Positions 26,739 through 36,110 of a stretch of 64,000 nt of DNA are shown here, in pieces (within the stretch, counting starts at the first letter, position 1; each line of letters begins with the position of its first letter). The translations under genes and the position numbers were made by a program. The notes below the pieces were generated by a model. That model had not been told where the DNA came from, did no database searches, and saw only the letters and a program-made list of their open reading frames with translations. Source of the DNA: an uncultured Thermoguttaceae bacterium (GTDB lineage: Bacteria > Planctomycetota > Planctomycetia > Pirellulales > Thermoguttaceae); the NCBI GenBank assembly GCA_937951625.1, contig CALFBP010000039.1:31000-94999 (forward strand), in the 5' to 3' direction.

Positions 26739-26975
26739 ATGTTGGTGCTTTCCCGTAAAAAGAACGAGAGTATTGTCATCAACGATGACATTACGATCGT
26801 CGTCGTCGAGATTCGAGGAGACAAGGTCCGCTTGGGCGTCGAGGCCCCGAAAGAGGTCCCAGTGCATCGGCGCGAAGTCTTCGATGCCATTCGCCGCAGT
26901 GAAGGGGCGGCCAAGGCTAAAGAAGGCGACGACCCCGCTGCAACTGACGCCGCGAAGACTGTGGGCGAACCGTAA
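26739..26975 (+). CDS. csrA: Carbon storage regulator CsrA
   Basis: RNA-binding post-transcriptional regulator that controls translation and stability of mRNAs through GGA motifs. 78 residues from ATG 26739, six bases after AAGGAA. The body MLVLSRKKNESIVINDDITI is the classic CsrA strand 1 with the RNA-binding Leu and Arg, followed by VRLGVEAPKEVPVHRREVFDAI, including the second RNA-binding Arg. The tail of about 18 residues is acidic/Ala-rich and longer than in E. coli CsrA (61 residues). It is followed by an intrinsic terminator, so it is probably monocistronic. Confidence 0.95.
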   Translation: MLVLSRKKNESIVINDDITIVVVEIRGDKVRLGVEAPKEVPVHRREVFDAIRRSEGAAKAKEGDDPAATDAAKTVGEP

Positions 26976-27043
26976 CGGTGATTGAGGATTCCATCGCCGC
27001 CGCTGGCAGAAAACGGATTGTTGCCGGTTTCTCGATTCAGACT

Positions 27044-27075
27044 CGCGACGCCGTGGTCGTCGCGCTTTCTTTTTT
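27044..27075 (+). terminator. Rho-independent terminator after csrA
   Basis: CGCGACG (27044-27050) and CGTCGCG (27058-27064) form a perfect seven-pair stem with a seven-base loop, followed by CTTTCTTTTTT. It lies about 70 bases after the csrA stop. Confidence 0.8.
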
Positions 27076-27434
27076 GCACGCCTTTTCTATCCTGTTGCCC
27101 CGCCGAGTCCCAACCGCTTCGACGCGCGGTGCAGTCTGCGCACGGTTACCGGTGCGCTCGTCCAGCAGTCTCTCTGCGCAGCCGGCCCGGTAGCCCGAGA
27201 CATTCTTTGGGCGGGCACTGCCGAAGTAGGTCCCACTCCCAATCCCCTGCCGGTTCAGCCTATTGGAGTCCGGGTTTGCCGAGACCACTACGGCTCGACA
27301 AGCCAGTAGTGGCACTCGCTCAAAACCTGATCCAAAGAGGTTTGGACGCACTGTTGCATTCCGTTTCTGAACACCGTCCAATATCTCATTAACCCGGACA
27401 CGGCAACCCGAGCCACCCCCAAATAGAGGTAATT
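27076..27434. other. Gap between csrA terminator and the large secreted protein gene
   Basis: No gene, clear promoter or further hairpin recognised. It must carry the promoter of the 1435-residue gene, but I see no convincing -10/-35 pair. Confidence 0.4.
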
Positions 27435-30400
27435 ATGCATTTAGGAAAAAAAAGTTGCGTTTATTTGTTGGCGTTCACGGTCTTCGCGGCTGTTGTGTCG
27501 CGGATCGCGGCGAGCCAGGCCGCCGAGGTGCTGCGGATTCCGATCCGCAATCCATCCTTTAGCGAGGGGACAGACGAGCGAGGCGTCCCTCGGGGGTGGT
27601 CGCTTTATGGTGGTGGGGGCAAGAGTCAGGAGGTAAAGGTCGTGGATTTGCTGGGCGGCGGCAAGGCAGTCCTGCTCGCCGATGGCGATCCGACGGCCGA
27701 GTTGGGAATCGTTCAAAGCTTCGCGTTGCGTGGGGGAGAAACGTACCAAGTCACGGCCAAGGTCCGCAGGATCGAAGGTGCTTCGACCGGCGGGGCGTAT
27801 TTGCAGCTCCGTTTCTTGCCCTCGCAGCAGATAGCCCAAGTTGGCCTTGCGGCTCGGTCGGCGACGGAGTTTTCGCCGGTCTTCGTCAAGGCGACCGCGC
27901 CGCCGGGCACGACTCATGGCGTTGTTTACCTATACACGCACCGCGAGCCGACGCCCCAGGTGCTGGTCGCCGACGTGCGTGTGGAGGGCGGCCTACCTCC
28001 TCCGCCGCCGCCTCCACCCCCGCCCGTTCCTCCCCAATACACCAAACTCAAGGACTTGCATCGCGAGATCGCCTTGGTGCGAGGGGGACGGCCCAGCGCG
28101 GTGATTGTAGCGCCGGAGGGCATTGATCCCGCGGCTGCCCTGGCCATCCAGCAAGCGATCCAACAGCGAACTGGGACGACGTTGCCTATCGTTTCCGACC
28201 GATCGCCAGAGGCAGCCGTGCCGCTGCGAGGGAACTTGATCGTGCTGGGCAATCGCTCGACGAACCAGACCATCAGCGCGTTGTATGACCGGTTCTTCGC
28301 GCTTGTCGATCTGAAATATCCCGGTCCGAAAGGTTACGTCATCCGAACCGTTCACAATCCCTTTGGCAACGGCTTCGGCGCGGTGATCGTCGGGGCGAGC
28401 GATGCCCAGGGCGTCGCCGCGGGGACGAAGGCGTTGACCGACATTCTCTCGCAGACTCCTCCGCGCGATGGCAATCTCGCGCTGGGCTGGACCATGGTCA
28501 CCAGACTCGGCGAGGGACTGACGCCGCCTCAGGACCTTCGCCAATTCGAAACCTGGGAGGCCTCGAAGGGCTACGGCTCGATCGGCTATTTCGGTTGGAA
28601 CAGCATCAGCAAGCACATGGCCATGTACTACATGACCGGCGACGAGCGAAACGCCCGCGAGTTCGTCCGCCTTGCCTTTCCCGACGCGCAAGCCATCCGC
28701 CAGATCGAAACGATCGACGGCGAGCGGATCGAAAACAAGCTCGATCCCTTGGCGGGCTTCTACCACTACAACGCCCACATGGCCATCTTGTTCTGGGATT
28801 TGATCGAGGAAAGCCCGGTGTTCACCGACGACGAGCGGTTGAAGATCACCAACGCCTTTGCCCGACAATTGAACCATCGGAAATCCGAGGGGATCTACGG
28901 TTTGACCCAGCCGCCGCGGGGCGTGGGCACGCGACACGACCAATGGGCGGCGATCTCGCTCTATTGCCTCGGCCGGTACTTTCAGAACGGCTATCCCGAG
29001 CCGGTCTGGGCCCAATGTGTGCGGGCCGGGGAACTGGCCTTCCAATCGCTTCACGAGCACGCCTGGGTGGCCGGTGAAAATGACAACTTGTATTGGTATA
29101 GCACCGGAATCGCGCCCGTGCTCAGCTACATGATCCTCACCGGCGATCGCAAGCCGTTGGAAAACGGAGTGCTCCGCGAACTGCTACGGGGGCTGGAAAT
29201 CCTCATTTCCGGCCGAGTGCCTGATTGGGCCCTCCGCTACGCTTCGCTGGACCTGTTTCACAAGGCGGCGTACTTGACGGGCGACGGACGCTGGATCGCT
29301 TACCGCGATCGAATCGGAGTGGACACCGACGTTTTCCGCTTGGGCCAGTCGTTCTGGCCCGACGCCTCCATCCAACCCCAGACGCCCGAGGACCTGGTGG
29401 GCCGATGGAGCGTTCATCACTTGCCGCCGCCGGCCTGGGAGGCACGCAACAGTGACATCCCGCCGGAGGAATCGTTCTACGTAGCCAGCTACCGCAGCGC
29501 ACCGGATGCGGGCGGCGATTTCATCCTCCTCGATGGTTTCAACGGTGCATCGCGCAATCCTTATCACACCTTCGATCTTCTGGAACTTCGGCTCAACGGT
29601 CGGACCGTGCTGGAGGGCTACCACAACCAGGTCGTGACCAGCGCAGACGGGATGGTCGAGCCTCTGGTGGCCATGGACGCTGCCCTGCGGCGAAGCGACG
29701 TGATTGGACGCACGGCCTTTGCAATCGGCGAGGTGCCAAGGGCGGCTTTTTGCCATTGGCGACGCACGCTTTGCCAACGCATCGGCCGATACGCTTTGGT
29801 GGTCGACGATCTGGCCTTCCGGACGGAGAGCCAGAACATGAAGGTACGAACGACGTGGCAATCGCCCGGCGGACGCTGGGAGGCGAACCAACAAGCCATC
29901 CGCTTGCCCGCGGCCCCCCCCACGCCGTCGCTGGATTTCGAAATCCGCTGCTGCGACGTCCAGTCCGTGGCCGGATCGGACGTGGTCACGATGGATTGGC
30001 AGGGAGCCGTCCGGCGCGGGGACCATCGCGTCGTGTTTTATTTGATCGGGCAGACGCCCGCTAAGACGCCGGGCTCGTTGGCGTGTTCGCGGCTTGCAGA
30101 TAACGCGGCGGCCCTGGCCGTGCCCCGCCCGGCCCTGGCCGTGGTCGGCCAGTATGGAAAAATGGATGGAGACCTGGTCGTGTTGGCCGTCGATCACTTG
30201 TTCGGACTGGGGTTGACGAGCGCGGGCGTGGTCACCCCGCTCGTCGCCAGCGACCATCCAGTTGATCTCGATTGGGACTTCGCAAGCGGCACGCTGCACG
30301 TCGTGGCAGCGAGACCAACCGCGTTGCGTTTGGCCCTTGCCTCGGTCGAGAATCTGCACCTCGACAGCGCGCCGTTGGAAGTTCCCGTGCAGGCGGACGA

Positions 30401-31742
30401 AGTGCAGGTGGCCCTGCCCGCCGGGCGGCACGTTCTCGCCGGAGCGATTCCCAAGACCACCATCGGCGGCGAACTGGTCCAGTGGCTACGGAGTCAAACC
30501 GCCGCGGCGCGCGACGCGAGGGCAGCGGCGCCAAAGGCCCTCTCAGGCGCGCTCGATACCGCCCACGAGCCGCTGCCCGTCGCCTTCTCCGCCCAGCTTG
30601 GCGGCAGCGTGGCCAACATGATCGCCGTGCCTGGCTCTTCGGGGCCCGAATTGTACATCGCACAGGGAACCGCGATCCACGTCTTGAGTCTTGACGGGAC
30701 GCAACGGCGGCTGCTTCCAACCGAGGGCAACATCCGTGTGCTTCGCTGGTGGGACGCGCCCAACCTCGTGCTGGCCGGTTGCGTCGATGAGAAGGTGGTC
30801 GCCTTCGATCGAAACGGGCAGCAACGATGGACGTTCGTCTCCGAGATGGATCCCGCCGTGTATCAGGCGGCCAAGACATATTGGTTCAAAAGCGCCCCTG
30901 GCCACGAGGGGATCCATGGCCTGTATACCGGCGAGTTTGACGAGGGCAAGAGCCGGTGTTTCGTGGGAAGTGCTTGCACGTTGGAAATCCTCGATGAGTC
31001 AGGCAAGCTCGTCCGACGGACGCCGGTCTTCTGGGGTCCCGGCAGAATGTTCCTATTGGTTCCCGGGCCTGAGGACTCCAAAAACCTCTTGATCTCCCGT
31101 TGGCCCAACGATAGCGAGGACCTGGCGATCGTCAATAGCCGAACCTTGGCAGTGGTTGGCCGAGGGTTCTACGGCGTCCCTGCGGGACATTCGTTCGTCG
31201 GCGGTTGGGACGCACAAAATCGCACCGCGCTGATCCACGAAGACCTCGACGGCGATGGCAAGAGGGAAGTGGCCACGGCGATCAACGGCACGTGGAATCG
31301 AGTGACCGTGTACTCCGAGGATGGCAAGCCGCTGGCCAATGCGCAGTTCGGCCCCGGCGCCAGTAGTGCCCCGCGAACCCAAATGCGCGACATGGACGTC
31401 GCCGACCTAGACGGCGACGGAAAAAAGGAACTGGTCGTCGGCATAAGCGAGGGGCTGGTCGTGGCCTTGAACCACGAGTGCAAAAAGGTCTGGGCCACAC
31501 GCCTGCCCAGTCCTCCGCTTTCGCTCCGCTGTGCGAAACTCTCGGCGGCGAAGCTTCCCCGGGTCGTAGTAGGCTGCGACGACGGTAGCGTGGTAGCCCT
31601 GAATTCCCAAGGGGAAGTGGTGCGCATCGGCAAGTTGAACGGACGCCCGACACACGCGCAGATCGCGGCGGAATCCACGGGCGAGATTGTCGTTTTCGCC
31701 TCGGATCGCGGCGAGGTGCGTGGTTTCCGGCTTGGCGGTTGA
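27435..31742 (+). CDS. Very large secreted modular protein with lyase-like toroid and FG-GAP-like repeats
   Basis: 1435 residues. A signal peptide covers about 1-30 (KKSCVYLLAFTVFAAVV, cut near SQAAE). Residues 35-190 form a carbohydrate-binding-like jelly roll (PSFSEGTDERGVPRGWSLYG), ended by a ten-proline linker. Then comes a region resembling the N-terminal domain of alpha-glucuronidases (about 210-350), and a long alpha/alpha-toroid-like part (about 370-640) reminiscent of heparinase or alginate lyases, with YHYNAHMAILFWDL and GTRHDQWAAISLYCLGRYF. A beta-sandwich follows. The last 400 residues form a propeller-like domain with two Ca-binding DxDGDGK motifs (HEDLDGDGKREVATA, VADLDGDGKKELVVG), as in FG-GAP or rhamnogalacturonan lyase propellers. 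Probably binds and degrades a uronic-acid-rich polysaccharide; catalytic residues are not certain. Confidence 0.75.
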   Translation: MHLGKKSCVYLLAFTVFAAVVSRIAASQAAEVLRIPIRNPSFSEGTDERGVPRGWSLYGGGGKSQEVKVVDLLGGGKAVLLADGDPTAELGIVQSFALRGGETYQVTAKVRRIEGASTGGAYLQLRFLPSQQIAQVGLAARSATEFSPVFVKATAPPGTTHGVVYLYTHREPTPQVLVADVRVEGGLPPPPPPPPPPVPPQYTKLKDLHREIALVRGGRPSAVIVAPEGIDPAAALAIQQAIQQRTGTTLPIVSDRSPEAAVPLRGNLIVLGNRSTNQTISALYDRFFALVDLKYPGPKGYVIRTVHNPFGNGFGAVIVGASDAQGVAAGTKALTDILSQTPPRDGNLALGWTMVTRLGEGLTPPQDLRQFETWEASKGYGSIGYFGWNSISKHMAMYYMTGDERNAREFVRLAFPDAQAIRQIETIDGERIENKLDPLAGFYHYNAHMAILFWDLIEESPVFTDDERLKITNAFARQLNHRKSEGIYGLTQPPRGVGTRHDQWAAISLYCLGRYFQNGYPEPVWAQCVRAGELAFQSLHEHAWVAGENDNLYWYSTGIAPVLSYMILTGDRKPLENGVLRELLRGLEILISGRVPDWALRYASLDLFHKAAYLTGDGRWIAYRDRIGVDTDVFRLGQSFWPDASIQPQTPEDLVGRWSVHHLPPPAWEARNSDIPPEESFYVASYRSAPDAGGDFILLDGFNGASRNPYHTFDLLELRLNGRTVLEGYHNQVVTSADGMVEPLVAMDAALRRSDVIGRTAFAIGEVPRAAFCHWRRTLCQRIGRYALVVDDLAFRTESQNMKVRTTWQSPGGRWEANQQAIRLPAAPPTPSLDFEIRCCDVQSVAGSDVVTMDWQGAVRRGDHRVVFYLIGQTPAKTPGSLACSRLADNAAALAVPRPALAVVGQYGKMDGDLVVLAVDHLFGLGLTSAGVVTPLVASDHPVDLDWDFASGTLHVVAARPTALRLALASVENLHLDSAPLEVPVQADEVQVALPAGRHVLAGAIPKTTIGGELVQWLRSQTAAARDARAAAPKALSGALDTAHEPLPVAFSAQLGGSVANMIAVPGSSGPELYIAQGTAIHVLSLDGTQRRLLPTEGNIRVLRWWDAPNLVLAGCVDEKVVAFDRNGQQRWTFVSEMDPAVYQAAKTYWFKSAPGHEGIHGLYTGEFDEGKSRCFVGSACTLEILDESGKLVRRTPVFWGPGRMFLLVPGPEDSKNLLISRWPNDSEDLAIVNSRTLAVVGRGFYGVPAGHSFVGGWDAQNRTALIHEDLDGDGKREVATAINGTWNRVTVYSEDGKPLANAQFGPGASSAPRTQMRDMDVADLDGDGKKELVVGISEGLVVALNHECKKVWATRLPSPPLSLRCAKLSAAKLPRVVVGCDDGSVVALNSQGEVVRIGKLNGRPTHAQIAAESTGEIVVFASDRGEVRGFRLGG

Positions 31743-31753
31743 TCGGGTTGGGA

Positions 31754-31768
31754 CGTGGCGGGGCCACG
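31754..31768 (+). terminator. Hairpin after the large secreted protein gene
   Basis: CGTGGC and GCCACG form a six-pair stem with a GGG loop about a dozen bases after the stop. There is no T-run, so termination is uncertain. Confidence 0.3.
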
Positions 31769-31839
31769 CTAGCCTTGTGGTGACACGCTCACCCCCTCGA
31801 CCGCGGCGTGGGCATTCGGAGGGTCGGCCGAAGCGCGGC

Positions 31840-32838
31840 TCACCACGCCAGCACGCCGGTCCCGCTGATCTGATCGCTCTTGAGGTCCATCAAAGCCCGG
31901 TTCGCGTCAGACATGGCATAAACCGTCGTGTGCGGGCGGATGGGGATTTGCGCGGCCTCGGCCAATAGTTCGCGCCCGTCTTCCCGGGTGTTGCAGGTGA
32001 CTGAGCGGAGGTCGCGTTCGTAGAAGACGTAGCGTTGGTAATCCATCGTGGGGATGGGGGTCATGTGGATGCCGGCGAGGGCCAGCGTGCCGCCTTTCTT
32101 GAGCGATTCCAACGCCGGAAGCACGAGTTCGCCCGCCGGTGCGAAGAGGATCGCGCTGTCCACTTTCGCCGGCAGGTCCGAGGGCTGCTGTCCGGCCCAG
32201 ACTGCTCCCATGCGGCGGGCCAAGGCAACGTGCTTCTCGCCCCGGGTGACCACAAACACCTCGCAGCCACGGTGCAGGGCAATCTGGAGCACGACGTGGG
32301 CAGAGGAGCCGAAGCCCCAAAGCGCCAGCTTGCCGCCGCGAGGCAAGTTGCTCCGCTTCAGCGCCCGATAGCCGATGATGCCGGCGCAAAGCAAGGGGGT
32401 GGCCTCGACGTCGGAAAAAGAGTCGGGAATCGCGTAGGCGAAGGCCTCGGGCACTATCGCGTATTCCGCGTAACCGCCGTCGTGGTGATACCCCGTGAAC
32501 TGGGCCGACTCGCAAAGGTTCTCTTTCTCTGCTCGGCAATAATCGCACACGCCACAGGTGTGCCGTAGCCAAGCCACCCCCAGCCGTTGGCCCACCGCGA
32601 ATCGGCGGCAATCGGCGCCCAGGGCGTCCACGACTCCGACGATCTGGTGGCCGGGCACGATCGGCAAGCGTTGGCGGGGCAGATCGCCCTCGATGACGTG
32701 CAAATCCGTGCGGCAAATGGCGCAGGCCCGCACGCGGAGCCGAACCTCGCCCGGTCCCGGCTCGGGCATCGGTAGGTCGCGCCACTCCAACGGCGAACTT
32801 TCCATCGGAGCTTGCGCCGCCAGAACCATTGCTTTCAT
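31840..32838 (-). CDS. Zinc-dependent medium-chain alcohol dehydrogenase
   Basis: 332 residues from ATG 32838 (MKAMVLAAQ), with a TTG-type start seven residues earlier also possible. Catalytic zinc ligands are seen in ACAICRTDLHV (Cys) and VPGHQIVG (His-Gln in place of the usual His-Glu). The structural zinc lobe is GVCDYCRAEKENLC with four cysteines. The coenzyme loop is LALWGFGSSAH near residue 170, with Ala/Ser instead of the usual GxGGLG. It belongs with AdhP-like NAD(P)-dependent alcohol or aldehyde reductases. No operon partner: it is 80 bases downstream of ruvX on the same strand, which need not be functionally linked. Confidence 0.88.
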   Translation of the reverse strand: MKAMVLAAQAPMESSPLEWRDLPMPEPGPGEVRLRVRACAICRTDLHVIEGDLPRQRLPIVPGHQIVGVVDALGADCRRFAVGQRLGVAWLRHTCGVCDYCRAEKENLCESAQFTGYHHDGGYAEYAIVPEAFAYAIPDSFSDVEATPLLCAGIIGYRALKRSNLPRGGKLALWGFGSSAHVVLQIALHRGCEVFVVTRGEKHVALARRMGAVWAGQQPSDLPAKVDSAILFAPAGELVLPALESLKKGGTLALAGIHMTPIPTMDYQRYVFYERDLRSVTCNTREDGRELLAEAAQIPIRPHTTVYAMSDANRALMDLKSDQISGTGVLAW

Positions 32839-32919
32839 GCTGTGCTTCCTTGAAATCAAGAGTCAAAATCCGCTTCAAAAAGCCGAACCAAGATGTGGTC
32901 CGTCATTCGGCCGGCGGGC

Positions 32920-33429
32920 TTACAATGGACCTGAAGCTGCCGCGCCCCGGTCCCGGGTTTCGAGATACGCGCTGAGCATCACCTGGGCGGCGAGCATGTC
33001 CAATTTGCGCTTGCGGCGGCTGTGCTTCAAGGCCGCTTGTTTGAGGAGCTCATGAGCTTCGCTGGTCGAGAACCGCTCGTCGAAATACTCGACCGGCACG
33101 CCGGTGGTTTCCGCCAGCCAAATGCCGAACCGCCTCGCTTCCCGGGAAATCTCGCTTTCCTGGCCGTCGAGATGCACGGGTAGCCCCACCACGAACAAGG
33201 TCACCTGCTCTTCCTGGACGAGGCGCTGGAATCGCTGGGCGTCGGCGACTGGCCCCCGGCGGGCGTAGGTCTCGTAAGGAGTGGCCAGGGTTCGCTCGGG
33301 ATCGGTAATGGCGATGCCGATCCGCGCGCGGCCGAAATCAATTCCCACCACCCGACCGGGAGGCTGCCTCGCTGCCAAAGGCGACGCGGCGTCGCGCTTT
33401 GCCGACCGCTCCCGATCGTGTCCCCCCAT
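32920..33429 (-). CDS. ruvX: Putative pre-16S rRNA nuclease / Holliday junction resolvase-like RuvX (YqgF)
   Basis: 169 residues from ATG 33429, chosen because AAGGAGGAGGC lies just upstream on the minus strand. RNase-H-like fold with catalytic acids in VVGIDFGRARIGIAITD (residue about 30), VEYFDERFSTSEA and RKRKLDMLAAQVML. The YqgF family helps mature the 5' end of 16S rRNA in E. coli and was once proposed as a Holliday resolvase. The N-terminal 25 residues are polar and longer than usual. It overlaps closely with the lipase gene, whose stop is 10 bases upstream, so both may share a transcript. Confidence 0.92.
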   Translation of the reverse strand: MGGHDRERSAKRDAASPLAARQPPGRVVGIDFGRARIGIAITDPERTLATPYETYARRGPVADAQRFQRLVQEEQVTLFVVGLPVHLDGQESEISREARRFGIWLAETTGVPVEYFDERFSTSEAHELLKQAALKHSRRKRKLDMLAAQVMLSAYLETRDRGAAASGPL

Positions 33430-33439
33430 CGCCTCCTCC

Positions 33440-34540
33440 TTATCGAGCGTCCTGGATCGGCGTTCGTTGCTCGGGTGCGACAAAGTATCCGTGCTGCAAG
33501 AAACGCAGGGTGTATTCGTGGACCTTGGGCTGTCGCGGCAGCAGGGCGTGCAGGGCGGGAACGACGATCCAGTCGCTCGCCCCGCTCAGCCGCGTGCTCT
33601 CCACAGTCACGATACCGTCGTCATCGCCCGGTAACAGGGGGTTGAATCCCCGACCGTCGCCCCGACCCCCGGCCACGATTCCGAATTCCACGGGAGGCGT
33701 GGCCAACTGAAGGGCTTCCCAAGCCCAAAGCGGCCCCAATTGCCGTCCGGCCTTGCCTAGCAGAAGTTCGAAAATGGGGTTGTCTCCCAGCCGAGCGGCC
33801 AGTTGGGAACCCTGGTTGGGCGGCCCGATCATCACCATTCTTCCGAATCGCGGATCGAGCTTGCCGCGCTGCTGCTCGTCGGCAAAAAAGCGGCGAATCA
33901 CAATTGCGCCCAGGCTATAGCCTATAAAATGGATTTCTTCGACATCCTCGAGGTGCTGGACAATCGACGCCAAGTCTTTGGCGTGCTCGGCGAGTCCTTG
34001 TTGGGTGCTGGGATAGGTCACATTGAGCGGCTCATACCCTCCGTGCTCTTCTAAATACCGGCACAAGGGCCTCATGATTGCCCGGCTATCGGCAAGCCCG
34101 TGGAGTACAATCACTACTTTGCCGCGGAATGCCGGCAAGTTTCGTTCCCGTTTGATTCGTTCCAACAACGCCTGGCATTGCTCGAAGGTGCCGGAACCGT
34201 GGCGGAAGTCTTCGCCGTCCAAAAGGCGGTACCCCCCGGTGACGACGTTGCGTTGAATGCGCCACTGGTGGAAGAACAACCGGTCGGCCCAAAACTGGGC
34301 TCCGCCGAGCGTTGGCAGGGGGACCACTTCCCGCCCGAGTGCCTGCCGTGGCTCTTCCGAGGTCTCCGTGTCCCCGCTGAAAGCCCTGTCTCCGGTGGCG
34401 GCCCTGTCTCCGGCAACCGCGGTGGCCCATGCACCGACCAAGGTCAGCGTCACGGCCAGCGTGCCGGTTGCTCTCAGAGTCCGCAACGCAGCCCGATGGC
34501 TTAAGCCATGGAATACGTTCAATGTATGGGGCGCTGCCAT
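33440..34540 (-). CDS. Exported alpha/beta-hydrolase (lipase/esterase-like)
   Basis: 366 residues. The first 45 contain an Arg/His-rich n-region and the hydrophobic run GTLAVTLTLVGAWATAVAG, so export or membrane anchoring is likely. The hydrolase domain spans about 135-340: VVIVLHGLADSR (oxyanion region), the nucleophile in IHFIGYSLGAIVIRR near residue 210, a candidate acid in LPGDDDGIVTV and the His in VVPALHALLPRQP near 335. This order Ser-Asp-His matches the lipase class with a PGAP1-like GYSLG elbow. Substrate unknown. Downstream ruvX follows after 10 bases. Confidence 0.78.
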   Translation of the reverse strand: MAAPHTLNVFHGLSHRAALRTLRATGTLAVTLTLVGAWATAVAGDRAATGDRAFSGDTETSEEPRQALGREVVPLPTLGGAQFWADRLFFHQWRIQRNVVTGGYRLLDGEDFRHGSGTFEQCQALLERIKRERNLPAFRGKVVIVLHGLADSRAIMRPLCRYLEEHGGYEPLNVTYPSTQQGLAEHAKDLASIVQHLEDVEEIHFIGYSLGAIVIRRFFADEQQRGKLDPRFGRMVMIGPPNQGSQLAARLGDNPIFELLLGKAGRQLGPLWAWEALQLATPPVEFGIVAGGRGDGRGFNPLLPGDDDGIVTVESTRLSGASDWIVVPALHALLPRQPKVHEYTLRFLQHGYFVAPEQRTPIQDAR

Positions 34541-34897
34541 GACGTGACCTTGATCGGGATCGCAAACGCGCGAACGGAGCGACGCTCACCGAAGCCGCAC
34601 CGCGGCATCGATCCGGAAAACCCGCGACGAGTCCCAGTATGGGTCCATCCTACCAGCGAAATCGCTGGCGGCAACATCTCAGGCCCGGCGTGGCGACCGT
34701 CGAGACCACGAAGCGTTAACTTCAGGCCGTGGCGCTTCTAGGATCGTGGCGATTGGCCCGAGGCGTGCCTTTGGATCGCGGGACGCTGCCAAAAGCGACT
34801 CGGCGAGTCGATGCGATAAAAAACAACCCTGTGACAAGCAAGCGTCGGCCGCGCGACGCCGTCGTCCCGTCGCCTCCCCCGCGCCGCGACCCGCCGG
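34541..34897. other. Gap between the BON gene and the lipase gene
   Basis: No gene. A small perfect hairpin (CCAGCG 34653-34658, CGCTGG 34663-34668) has no T-run. Nothing else recognised. Confidence 0.35.
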
Positions 34898-35176
34898 TCA
34901 GAACTGGAGTTCACTGACCCGGCCGGAATCCTTGGACCAGTGGGTGGGCGGTTTCACTTTGAGTTGGTCGATTACCATGCGGACCCCGTCCACGCCAGCC
35001 GCGGCGCGGAGCAAAGGTTTACGCTGATAATCGAAATCCAATACGCCTGACAATGTCACGGTACCGTTGCGAACCGTGACGTTCACGTGGACTCGCGATC
35101 CCACGCCGCAGCGCGCCAAACGCTGGTTGACCTTGGACAACAGCGCCTTGTCCGGAACCCTCTGCTCGAATGGCAT
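34898..35176 (-). CDS. Small BON-domain protein
   Basis: 92 residues. The BON fold pattern is seen: LLSKVNQRLARCGVGSRVHVNVTVRNGTVTLSGVLDFDYQRKPLLRAAAGVDGVRMVIDQLKV, i.e. the helix-strand-strand-helix-strand with the central TVTLSG turn. BON domains bind phospholipid or small ligands and are often exported, but this one has no signal peptide. It occupies nearly the entire protein. It stands alone with gaps of over 350 bases on either side. Confidence 0.82.
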   Translation of the reverse strand: MPFEQRVPDKALLSKVNQRLARCGVGSRVHVNVTVRNGTVTLSGVLDFDYQRKPLLRAAAGVDGVRMVIDQLKVKPPTHWSKDSGRVSELQF

Positions 35177-35574
35177 GGCCTCGACTCCTCAACCACCGCA
35201 ATGATTCGAGAAAACGTACGAGACCGAAAAGGATGGGCGAGCATCAGAAAGAAGGTTAGTCCCACAACGCTGAGTATCCACCCTTCTGGAGATAATTTTT
35301 AGCATCGTAGGCGGGGAATGTCAACGTCACGATTTGCTCGGTTGGCCGGCATCGGAGTGCCGATCACGAATCATAAGTTACTGTTGCCAAAGGGTTAAGT
35401 TCAGTCGGAAGCCGTGAGAAAGGGCCTCCGAGGCAGATATGCCTTGATTGGCACGCGGTCGGCAGAATCGGAGAACCCCCCTTGGCAGCCTGACAAAGTG
35501 ACTGCGACTCGGGTTGTCTTGGGCCTGAGGCCTTTGGGGTAGCGGCGAAAAAGAGCGAGCCAGGGTGGCGGCGT
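35177..35574. other. Gap between two small minus-strand genes
   Basis: No gene, clear promoter or terminator seen; only scattered imperfect hairpins. Confidence 0.35.
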
Positions 35575-35844
35575 TTACGTGGTTTTCCAGCCGCCTTTAG
35601 GCCGGCTTTTCAAGGTGATCTTCTTCGCCTGAAGAAACTCTTGAAAGACTTCGCGGGTGATCGAGCTACCCGCGAACTGGCACACCTGCTGGTAGAGCTT
35701 GTCGAAATTCCATTCCGCAGCCGCCAGCGTCCTGATTCTGGCCAAGTTCAACTCAAGGCCCATGGGCCACGGTTTGACCCGTTGTTCGATGCTTTTCCTC
35801 GTCGCGGCCCGGGCCTCCTCCCGAGTTAACTTCTTCTTCGCCAT
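35575..35844 (-). CDS. Small basic protein of unknown function
   Basis: I do not recognise a family. 89 residues, lysine/arginine-rich at both ends (AKKKLTREEARAATRKS and KKITLKSRPKGGWKTT), with a helical centre containing conserved-looking aromatic residues (AEWNFDKLYQQVCQFAGSS). No signal peptide or membrane helix. The charge suggests a nucleic-acid or ribosome contact, but that is only a guess. It is preceded on its strand by the terminator at 35881-35916, so it is transcribed separately from the GH127 gene. Confidence 0.55.
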   Translation of the reverse strand: MAKKKLTREEARAATRKSIEQRVKPWPMGLELNLARIRTLAAAEWNFDKLYQQVCQFAGSSITREVFQEFLQAKKITLKSRPKGGWKTT

Positions 35845-35880
35845 TACCCAAACCTTTTCGCTCTGCCACGGATGCCCAAG

Positions 35881-35916
35881 AAAAAGCAGAAGCCCGCACC
35901 CAAGAGGCGGGCTTCT
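35881..35916 (-). terminator. Rho-independent terminator on the minus strand
   Basis: AGAAGCCCGC (35888-35897) and GCGGGCTTCT (35907-35916) form a perfect ten-pair stem with a nine-base loop. On the minus strand it is followed by GCTTTTTC, a T-run. It lies about 195 bases after the GH127 gene stop and 40 bases ahead of the small basic protein gene. Confidence 0.75.
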
Positions 35917-36110
35917 CGAAATAAATTGTCATGAACAAGAGGCGGTACGCCGCAATGGCGACCTGCTGCCCATGTTTCATAAAGGCGCCAGCGGTTCAAC
36001 CCGGTGTATCGGCCCTTGTTCACGGCCGGCCAGCCAATGTAATTTTAGCCTACGGGCTCAAATTGGCAATGCCCCGTTCGGAGTATTCGGACCTCTGTCG
36101 CCTCTTTCCC

